A stretch of DNA of 64,000 bases from Sisyra terminalis (lineage: Eukaryota; Arthropoda; Insecta; Neuroptera; Sisyridae), in the NCBI GenBank assembly GCA_958496175.1, contig OY292274.1, forward strand, positions 33,767,482 to 33,831,481. The letters run 5' to 3'. Made by a program: the position numbers and the translations under genes. Of this stretch, positions 30,296-57,310 are shown in pieces (position 1 is the stretch's first letter; every line of letters starts with the position of its first letter). The notes beneath the pieces were generated by a model, which was given only the letters and a program-made list of their open reading frames with translations, was not told where the DNA came from and did not search any database.

Positions 30296-31817
30296 GAAAA
30301 GTTTAGTTTAAATAAATAATGGAGATCTTAAGATTATGATTAATTTACTGGAAAAGAGCTATAATCGAAAACATCGGAATTTTAAGAACTTCTTATAAAG
30401 TTGCAGTTAGTACATCGGATGGTAAAACTTGGCAAAACATTAACTAAATAGTGAATTCTGCCAACTCTAAATAATTTTAATTAATAACTGTTCAGTAATT
30501 TAAGCACTGAGTATACGAGAACAAAAAGGCTCCTCAAAGATAAATACAACAGGTCATAGATGCCAGGCGTACTGTATTTTCATCTAGTTCCAATATAAGC
30601 CGTCTTTCAATTAATTATCGAAAACGTTACCCTTGAAATATGAACTGAATTATTTTTATGATATTTGATACTTGTTGATCAAAATTATTGTTCCATAATA
30701 TTATTAAGATAGAAAAAGTATCTTTGCATTTTCAGTGTTTTCTATAGATCGTACGAAATAGCGAAAATTACGTATGTATTTATTGTTTTACGATAATTCT
30801 CGACTTGACACCGATTGATTTTTAAATCTATTTAAATGTGCTAAAAATTAATTGCTATTTACTGTATCTGCCACTCTGTTTATTTATTATTCATCCATAT
30901 ACTACTATCATGTCATTTCCAATTATTCCATCATATTTTAAATCTAAATAAAATAGTACTTATTATTAAAATAATAAAAATCATTCTAATATTATAAATG
31001 CGTAGGTTTATTCAAATAAAAATTTTTTTTTTGTTCTTGACTGTATATTTCAGGTTTTATTATTTATTTAAATAAAATATTGATAAGATATAAATGGTGT
31101 GTTAGTAATTTATGCGATATAATACATATATCTTACATATACATATATATATATTTATATGTATATATACATATCTATACATATAGTTATATACATATAT
31201 ATTCTAAAATTACATATGAATTTTAAAAAAAACAAAATTACAAGGATACGAGTTAAAAGAACTTTTATCATTATGTAATTACAGTTCAAATAAAATTTGT
31301 TTTAATTATTATTTATTAGTCAAATACACGAATTCTTCACAATTTAAATCTATGTATCATACTTAGCTTCCTGTTAGTAATAATGACGACAAATAAACAG
31401 GGAAAATACGAATATGTTTTTATAGTTCTAAAAATTTCAATGAAGTTTTAAGTATTTGAATTTGTTTCATTGTGAAATTGATTATAATTAACGGTGTTAA
31501 CATTGATAAACTTCTACTGAATTGATACCATTAGTACAATAACAATTATAAATAATAACTTCAGTGTTTGTTAATTGAATTTAATTAGAAGAGTGCATAG
31601 ATCATATTTGCCTTGTCGTATGAAATTATTTGTATTTAAATTATTTATTATGCATACAAACGACTCTCAAGTGAATAAACGAATCCATTTGTCTTTCTCG
31701 TGTTATAAGTGACGAGTTTATTGAAAATTAAATGGAAGTGAAAACGAAATCTACAAAGTAATTATTAAAAAATACACAGCGACAAACCAGTTTGTGAAAA
31801 AAAAAATTAAAGATATC
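30296..31817. other. intergenic with AT-rich simple repeats; transporter 5' region
   Basis: About 31131-31205 is an (AT)n/ATAC-type simple repeat. The stretch next to 31818 must hold the transporter promoter and 5' UTR, but no motif is clear. Confidence 0.45.
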
Positions 31818-34344
31818 ATGATGGACGACTCGTTACAAAAAGCAGAATGTGGATTCCACAATGAAGAAAAATCAAACTTAGTTCACAACTTAAATAGAGT
31901 ATCAATTGAAATTGAAGAAAATACTTCCAGACGGACAAGTGTAAATCAAAATATTGTATTTTCATATAAAATATGTTGGCGTCAAGTAATGATATTTAAA
32001 CCACTGTTGTAGTTGTTGTTAATTATTATTTTTATTGTAGATCATTGCAGCTTGTGTAGCGCACAGTATAGTTATACAAGTTGGAGTAAATATGGCTTTC
32101 AGTGCAATTTTACTACCTCAACTTAGTTCAGTTGATAGTGATATTAAAATTAATTTAAATGAAGCGTCATGGATAGGTAAGATTTCATTCATTATATTCC
32201 GTATTATAATTTCTTACCGCTGAAATTTTAGCAAGTTTGGTTGCTATTGCTTTACCTATTGGATCCTTGTCAGTAGGACCTCTGATGGATCGTTGGGGCC
32301 GACGTCTAATTTGTATGTTTTCTTGCATTCCATTTATGATTGCATTTTTAATTACTGCAACTGCTCAGTCTTTAACAGTGTTATATTTCGCAAGAATACT
32401 TTCTGGAGTCGCTGGAGGTAAATCTATGATAAATAGCCTGTTAAAAAGGTATTTAAAGACATTTTAAATGTTCAAAAAACCCATTAGAAATCGTTAAGTT
32501 CTTAAAGACTATTTAGATGTATTGATTTCAAAATGACTTTAAATTAAATTCCTTTTTTAATATATATGTAAAAATTAAGTTGTAAAATAAATTGTATTTT
32601 ATAGGATTGTCTACTTCTGCTATAGTCTATGTGAGTGAAGTTTCCATTCCTGAAATAAGGCCTGTGCTGTTATGCTTAAATAGCGTATTCGTATCTTTGG
32701 GGATACTTATTACTTGTGTATTAAGTAGGTATTGAAATCGTTATTTTAATAATTGTTTGCCGATACTTCTTATTACAATGCCTATCGTTTATTCTATCAA
32801 TAACATTTTTATTACATGCTATATCCTGTAAAAAAGAAACAAAATGAATCAACAAGAAGAGGTTTTTATTTCCTGCATTTTACATTAGTTCCATGTAGTT
32901 TCATTTTGTTTTGATACAATAATTTACCGATAAATCGAACCATTTTTTGACGTTTTTCATCTAAAAAGAAAAAATAAATCTCTTTTTTTTAATTTTTATT
33001 CCGCTAAGGTCAAAATTTTACTGATTAATTTAATTTATTGTTTTAGGCTTGTGGCTTAAGTGGAGAACAATTGCAGGCGTGTGCGGGCTTTTAACGTTGA
33101 CTAGTTGTATTTGTATGTGGTGTATGCCAGAAACTCCACATTGGATATACACTTTTAAAAAAAATGATAAATCTATTGAAAAATCTTTGAAATGGTTATA
33201 TATTAATACAGACGTGAGATGAAATATTTAGGAGCTATTCATAAATTACGTAAGGCAACTTTATTTTTTATTTTTGAGTCCCCTCTCATTTCGAACATCA
33301 AAATAATACCTTCTTTGTAAGTAAATGGAAGAATACTGGAGCTCTCCTTGATCCCTGTACCTAAAATGTCTTACATAATTTATGAAAGGCTTCTTAAAAA
33401 ATATAAAAGGAAAATAATATTTATTTTCAGTTATATAATCGCGAAAGTCGACGTTTTAAGATTCAAGAAGAAAAAGATGAAATTGAAAATGAAGTTAAGC
33501 CATTACTTACTTCGAATTCATTAAAGGTTTACCAGGAACCTGCTGTTTATAAGCCATTTTTTATATTGATTGTTCTTTTTATTATGCAGCAAGCATCTGG
33601 TAGATTTTAAAAGTATAAGTTTTTTTCTTCAAATAATTAGCACTGTTCATTTTAGGTGCTTATGTCATTATATTTTATGCAGTTGACTTATTTAAAACAA
33701 CAGGAGGACGGTTTGCAGTTAATGCCGATGAATATGTTAGCCTTGTCCTTCTAGGTACTATAAGGTTTATAATGTCTGTAATTGCAGCTGGAATTTCACG
33801 ACGTTGTGGTAGACGTCCATTACTTATGACTTCTGCATTGGGAATGAGTTTAAGTGCACTCATCACTGGATTATATTTACGATACGAAGGAATCCCAAAG
33901 GAAGAAAATCCAATTGTAGTCATCTGTATTTTATCATATGTATGCTTTAGTGCTTTAGGGATACTTGTCATTCCTTGGGCTTTGATTGGTAAATTATTTA
34001 CGCAAAAATTAAACTTATGATTTTATCAGACTCATAATTAATTTTTAGGTGAACTTTTACCAGTAAAAGTTCGTGGAAAGCTTGGAGGTGTAATGGTTGC
34101 ATTAGCCTATTTATTCATGTTTATCGCTGTAAAAATATGGCCAAGTTCACTTCAATTATTAACAGCTCCAGTAAGTTGAGATCATGGGAATCTTAATTTT
34201 GTAATATTATTTTTTTTTTTTAATTTTTAGGCAATGTTCATTGTTTTGTCATTAACTTGTTTCTTCAACGTTATATTTGTATGGTATTGTCTTCCTGAAA
34301 CTTTGGGTAAAAATTTTTCTCAAATTGAAAAATATTTTCACTGA
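31818..34344 (+). CDS. SLC2-family sugar transporter (facilitated trehalose transporter Tret1-like)
   Basis: Nine exons: 31818-31985, 32041-32176, 32232-32417, 32605-32724, 33047-33213, 33431-33599, 33656-33988, 34049-34170 and 34231-34344. All are in phase, giving 504 residues with about 12 hydrophobic segments. MFS sugar-porter signatures are in place: D-R-W-G-R-R after TM2, PETPHW at the end of the N-half, the central loop starting [13 protein letters not shown] in TM7, RRCGRRP after TM8, IPWALIGELLP in TM10 and PETLG after TM12. The PESPRWL equivalent and loop length fit the insect Tret1-like clade of plasma-membrane, proton-independent trehalose/hexose carriers. The substrate is not determinable here. 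The start at 31818 is the first of two adjacent ATGs; an AT-rich 5' region precedes it. Intron 3 carries a MITE. AATAAA lies at 34369, 25 bp after the stop. Confidence 0.9.
32436..32560. mobile_element. MITE family M2, copy in transporter intron 3
   Basis: Starts GCCTGTTAAAAAGGTATTTA and ends near TTCCTTTTTTAA, with the family interior (AAGACATTTT, AAAACCCATTAGAAATC, TTTCAAAATGAC). The right terminus has lost its AACAGGG. It begins 19 bp after the exon 3 donor, very close to the splice site. Confidence 0.6.
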
Positions 34345-34374
34345 AACCAAATGATGTAATAATTTTTTAATAAA

Positions 34375-35803
34375 AAGTGCCGAAATAAATTTATAATTTT
34401 ATTTTCATTTTTTATATAATACTTATTAGCTAAATATTAATCTAAACTCATACAGAGGATTCACAGTCCACTGTTTTCAAATAAATAAATGTGTGAATAA
34501 TGAAAAAAAATTATTCGAAGGGGTATTTTTTATAACTTCACTTCTCTATTAGTTATAATTTTTATTTTATTAAATTAAATTAACTCATTTATTTGAATAT
34601 ATTTTTATATAACAATGAATGAAAACGCAGCGTTGTAAGCAGGCAGAGGACAGTGGAATGCCATGTAAGGTATATAGTTACATATATATGTATGTATAAA
34701 TACATACATATTTATACACATTATACGCACATAAAACTATTGTGTATTATTTACATAAATAAAATTAATAATAAAAATAATGATTATTAAAAATATAAAA
34801 CAAATATAAACTGAACTTTGACAATTACAAACGCTGTGATTTCATACAATATTTGGAGAAGATTTGTTCTTATCTTTAGAAACGCTCTTATTTAAAAAAT
34901 CGTTTTCTCGTGTTCTTCTTTGCCTACCCCGAGAAAGAGTAAATTTTCATCACAAATAGCTACCATCAAACTGTAAAATACGATTGCGGGTATTCGTATT
35001 TTTTAACTTTCTTCAAATTCTTTTTTCTCTCAATATATTTACAAACAGGCTACGTAATAGGTAGCAGGTCTGTCATTCTCATTTTTCATAATTAATAATG
35101 ATAATATAATATATATAACATAGTTCGATAAATGTACAAATGATTGCTTAATTTACAATTTCAGAAAGAAAATTTAAAACTTACGATGATAAATTGTTAA
35201 TTATTCATTCATAACGAACTGTTTCCTTTTTAATTATCTCATATTTATAGAATATAAAAAAAGAAAAACAAACATATGCATATAGCAACAGAACTGTGAG
35301 TTACGTTCAATGTCCGCTGTTTTTTTTTTAGTTTAAAAACTACACAGCCTTGCAGCCATTATTTTTAATTAGAATATTTGAATATTGTTAATGCAATCTG
35401 GTCTTAGTGATTTTGACCAGAATATAGTTTATAATATATATTTTGCTTCTCATCTAAATGTGCAGACATTGTTTCATAACTATCGCAAATGGCTGTATCA
35501 AACATATATACAAAAAATTACAATTAAAGTTAATTTACATATCGTTTGTTTCATCATCGATTTCATAAATCTTTTATACGTCAATTGACTTTATACAAAT
35601 AACTACAAATAACATTGTCATTATTGTTCATCGATTTAAGTAAACTCCGCGCCTAAGCGTTAGTTAGGCAATATTTCACTTTCTCGAATATTTATCTATT
35701 TTTTTAGGAATATATTAAATACGTTTATTTTTATTACTATCTTTTCATTTTAAATTATTTTTTATTTGTACCACAGTAAGTTATTCATTTGCATCACACA
35801 TCA
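34375..35803. other. convergent 3' regions of transporter and CBP genes
   Basis: No ORF of note. It holds the transporter's 3' end (AATAAA at 34369-34374) and the CBP 3' UTR. The nearest minus-strand AATAAA to the CBP stop is at 35726-35731, about 75 bp downstream, but AT richness means others could be used. The start of the interval is rich in TA/TAC simple sequence (about 34680-34740). Confidence 0.45.
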
Positions 35804-52913
<17,110 letters not shown>

Positions 52914-53394
52914 AGTGGTGTTGATCTAGGCCTGTGTTTACAAATCTGATGCCGCCACAGCACGGGCCAAATGCGGCGGACAATCACTTCGTATCTATCC
53001 ACTATTTACCAATATTTAAACTGTTCGGACATAGTTTTTACGTATTTTTAACGTATTTACAGCGATCAATGTCGATGTGCCAGTAGTTTGATGTACGTAA
53101 CATCCACCAAGGCACATATTAAACAATAGTATTTACCCATTGGCCATAATGAAGCCTCGATTGGCCGACTACACAGTGTGAGTAGGTCTCACCATCTTCC
53201 GACGGAACTAACACAATGATCTCAACTTAAACCGAACACTAGTATAAACATTTCATTAATTTTTTAATTAAACACACACTTTCTTTCAAACGCGGTCACA
53301 ATAACAACATTTCAATGCCCAATTGAACTTCATTAATTACGTATAACTACATAAAATTTTAAGATAACATCCGAAATTCGACAGTGTCTCAATA

Positions 53395-53600
53395 AAGGAA
53401 TATGGCGGCTGTTGATCAAAAGGTTTTCTACGCTTGTCATAAAATGTCTGGCTCATAAGAGATGAACAGGCCCTAATCATTGGCTTACGGTCACCACGTG
53501 ACCACAATGGAGCTTTCTATTGGTTACGATCCGGCCGGAAACTTCACTGCGCCGCAGTTTCCGCCATTGGCACTGACGTCACTTACATGATGGCAGACCC
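53395..53600 (-). promoter_or_regulatory. nej: CBP promoter with CRE, CACGTG and CCAAT boxes
   Basis: A GC-rich island in otherwise AT-rich DNA, 0.5-0.7 kb upstream of the CBP start codon. It holds a perfect palindromic CRE (TGACGTCA, 53574-53581), an E-box CACGTG (53495-53500), inverted CCAAT boxes (ATTGG near 53480, 53518 and 53566) and ATGGCGGC (near 53403; YY1/Pho-like or a 5' UTR element). No TATA box. Such composition is usual for broad housekeeping promoters. A CRE in the gene for the CREB co-activator suggests feedback, which is inference only. Confidence 0.6.
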
Positions 53601-55258
53601 AGCCGATTTACGATCAATTATTATTAAAAATTTTCAAACAAATCATAATTTATTCAATTTTTGGCATCGTCAAAATATACAAATATCAACTATTACCATT
53701 TTTTCATTGATATATTCATTTATAATCTCATTTTAGTTCGTAATTTTAGTAAAATACACTAAAGTAAATTTGATATGTAAAATTTAGTTTACATACACAA
53801 ATTGGACAAAGATTTGTCACTAAACATACTTTTACTTTTTCAATTTTTAGTTTTTTATTAAGTGAAATGCATTTAATCCATTCAATATAACGTAACTTTA
53901 AAATTTATATTAGGTTGTGGGTTAAATTTATAGTAGTTTTGAATTGATCAAGTTTGGACGATTCGGACTAAAGTTAAACTATTACAAATTTGTAGCATAG
54001 GTAATAGTAAATAAAATATGTAGTTATTGTGTTAAAAAATATACAACAATATGTCTACAATAATGAATAATTTAAACTACAATATATTGAAAAAAATCGA
54101 AAAATAAAACAAACTATTGTAATTGATAGAAAAATCTCCATTTTACTTCACCGTCTGAATTGTCTAAATATTCATATTAATTTGTAAAATTTGAATAAAT
54201 AAAAAGAAAATAATTTTTAAAATTAACTGTTTAAACTTTATTGTGATATACTCATATTTTTTTTTTATTCCATACGTATACTTGCAAATTTTCTTTTTTT
54301 TTTGTTTTACTTTTGAAAATGTTTTTTTCTTAGACAAAAGTATATTTATTTGAAAATTACTTATAATATAAAAATATTATATACAAATGTCATTAAAATT
54401 TATCATAGAATGCACAATTGCATTGCAGAGTTATGCAACTAATGTTACTGATCTAACTTAAAATAATATAAGTTAATACCTATGTAAAGGTGTTTTCAAC
54501 ATTTTTGAACTCTGTATAAATACTTGATATATCGAAGATTATGCTTTTATTAATACGTACAAAATTAAATGAATATATAACAACTGATATATAAGCACAT
54601 AAGCACATTTTCAAAAATAAGAGATTATTGATAATTGTTTTTTTTTAAATTTCCTTCATGGATTCAATGTTTTGATAATTGAGGTCTATAGTGGCTAACT
54701 ATAAATCTTCTATTTTTTTAATTTATGACCTGATCGAATATTCGTTCACTTCTTGTTGGTTTCTAAATATTGGTTCTTACCGTTCTTATACACTACAGTT
54801 ATAAAATTATACGAAATCGAATAAAAATAAAAAGTTCCTTATTTCTTATTTAAAGTCCTGTAATTAAAATTTGATGCTTTAGAACAAATCTTTATTTTTA
54901 TTGCCTACAAAAAACTTTTAAAATATGTATACTCTCTAATTTTATTATCTTTTAACCCTCAAATTTTAATTATTTTTATATGTTGAACTTATATGAACCG
55001 TTATCCTTTTCCTCGGCCCAGATTAGTCTTTCATTCTTTTAGTAAGTTTCGAGATTTTAATTTTCAGATTTCTTTAAGGGCGTCAAAAAATAAACTTTTT
55101 TCCTCCAAGACTTAAGATTTTCATTTCGGCATAAAAAATATCTGTTAAATATTTAATGTTTAATATTGGCATTTATAGTAAATTTTAAATAATTTACTTA
55201 AACCTTAGTCGCACTATTATCGTGTAGGCCGAAACATATACAGATATTATACAAAACG
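53601..55258. other. intergenic, nothing recognised
   Basis: AT-rich, no gene or repeat copy recognised. Confidence 0.4.
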
Positions 55259-55915
55259 CAGAGATGAGACATTTTCAAATTAGTAGTATTTGAAATGAAA
55301 AATACAAAACACCTATTTACATTTTGTATTTAAATGCTTTTTTAAGAAAAATATTTTGTATTTTATTTGAAATACTTTTTAGGGTATATTTTGTATTTGC
55401 ACAATGCAAAATGCTTTCTTATTATTATTTTTAATTGTTAATTATCGTCGCTTAATTTATCGTAGTTTAATAATTACTAATGTCTTCAGAAACTCTAGGG
55501 TTTATAAAAATCCGTAATCGAGAAATATTGAAAATTTGTTCGACACAAAGATCAAATCCAACATCTATCAGTTTTATAGCGGTCACCTTGACTACTCGGC
55601 CACCAGTAGGCTTGATAAAATTTGTCAACTGTAAATTAATGTGACAAATAATAGTTTTTATTTTTTTTATTCATTATGGCTACCAAAGGCAAAAGGATGC
55701 TGGAAATAAGATTAACAATAATGATAATTGATCCTTTGTTTAAAAAAAATCTAATAAAATAAAGAATAGAATAAACATCTAAAAGAATTTTGGAAATACG
55801 TATTTTTTATTTAGTATTTTAAATATAAAATGGAAAACTTTTTTACGTTTGAAATATAAAAAGTATTTGCATTTTGTATTCAAATACATTTTGTAAACTA
55901 TTTTGCACATCTCTG
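55259..55915. mobile_element. hAT-like element H2 (657 bp) containing a SINE
   Basis: Terminal inverted repeats: left CAGAGATGAGACATTTTCAA, right (reverse complement) CAGAGATGTGCAAAATAGTT, followed on both sides by long stretches of TATTTGAAAT/AATACAAAA type. Flanks ACAAAACG (55251-55258) and ACTAAACG (55916-55923) agree at 7 of 8, an 8-bp duplication. CAGAGATG-TGC is a common hAT terminus. No transposase. A complete SINE S1 sits inside at 55481-55612. Confidence 0.82.
55481..55612 (-). repeat. tRNA-derived SINE S1, inside hAT element
   Basis: Read on the minus strand: AGCCTACTGGTGGCCGAGTA (contains a good A box, TGGCCGAGTAG), then a weakened B-box region (GATTTGATC), AATATTTCTCGAT and CCTAGAGTTTCTGAAGAC. 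It is truncated at the 3' end relative to 59107-59280. Confidence 0.75.
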
Positions 55916-57310
55916 ACTAAACGTTTGCGAAATTAAGTTTCTTTTTGTTTCATTAAGTGCTAAAGCGAGGAATTGATCTTAAAATAGTAAGGATAGGACC
56001 ATAATACATCTTTTCTTCCTATACTAATACAAGTCAGGATAGTTTTTTAAAAAAGTAAGATATAATCATTAAAATTTACGAAACCATTAATTCAGACTTG
56101 AATTACTTAAAAAAATATTTTTGTATGACGCAAAATTGGTTTCATATAAAAATAATAAGAAGCAAAGAGATATTTCCTGTTATTTTAAAGGAATAAAAAA
56201 TGTAACACACATCACCTATATGTTATCAAAACTTTTGAGGAGATATTCTAGTGTTGAAATTTGCAAAACCACATTTTTTATATTTTCAAAGCTTAACATT
56301 TCAAGAATATGTCCTTCAGAGGAATTATTAAAATTTGAATTATTTCCAAAGATATAGTTATTTTAGTGACACGATTTCTAAACTGGCTCGGCCTGAGATT
56401 AAATAAATGGAAGAATAAAATGTCATGTTATGGTTGACACTAGGCGTAATTTTACCCGAAACTTTAAACGTCTCAAAATTAAAGTTTTCAAAGAGTTTGT
56501 TATGATTTTTCAAGCTCTACATAACAGATTTACTTGAAATTTGTTATGAGTCTTCTCAATACATATCTCCATTGTACTAGCAATTATTATAATAAAATAA
56601 TATTTTTACCATTTTAAAAAAATCAGAAATCAAAAAAAAAAAAAAAAAATTTGGACAGTCGTAATTTAGCAATAAAAAAAATTTCCCCACGTTTTCTTAG
56701 TACGATAGCAGCATATATTCTAAATTAATATTATTTTTTTGTTTCAGATTATTGGAAAGGTTTCAATCGTGACCAATCGTGACAAACTTGGCGCGCTTTT
56801 TTTTCAATCCGCCACTTCAATAACTTATAACATATTTAGTATTTAATTTTTTGACTTTTTTTAATGTATTCTTAAAACATTAGTAAATATCTTGTAAAAA
56901 ATAGATTGTATTTTTTGTTTGTGTTTATTTATAGCACCCGAAAAAACACCTCAAATTCATGCCTCTAACTAGAATATTTCATTAACTTGGACAATACTTC
57001 TGGTTCTGTTTGGAAAGAGAGTACTTTTTCAAGATATCTTAATGTAACTATTCATTTTTTGATTGTTTTATATAATGGTAAATTTATCTAAGGTAGCATT
57101 TTAATTTATTGAATCCAGACGATGCTATTTTAATTATTTAGATAAAAGTTTTTCTGTATTGTTTTCAAACTTCAGTACCTATCGAAGTAGAACAAAAATA
57201 CATTTTTAATTAGGTAAAATTGATAGATAATTGTATTTAATTTTTAATATTTAAAATTTTATTAAGAAAAAAAACTTTCGAATATCCGATTTACTAAAAT
57301 TATTTTGCAA
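55916..57310. other. intergenic / 3' region of FDX2
   Basis: No gene. A minus-strand AATAAA at 57258-57263, about 48 bp past the FDX2 stop, is its likely polyadenylation signal. A poly(A) run is at about 56632-56650. Confidence 0.45.

Noticed and set aside
31131..31205. AT/ATAC run as a CRISPR-like or regulatory repeat
   Set aside because: It is an ordinary low-complexity microsatellite without unit-and-spacer structure.
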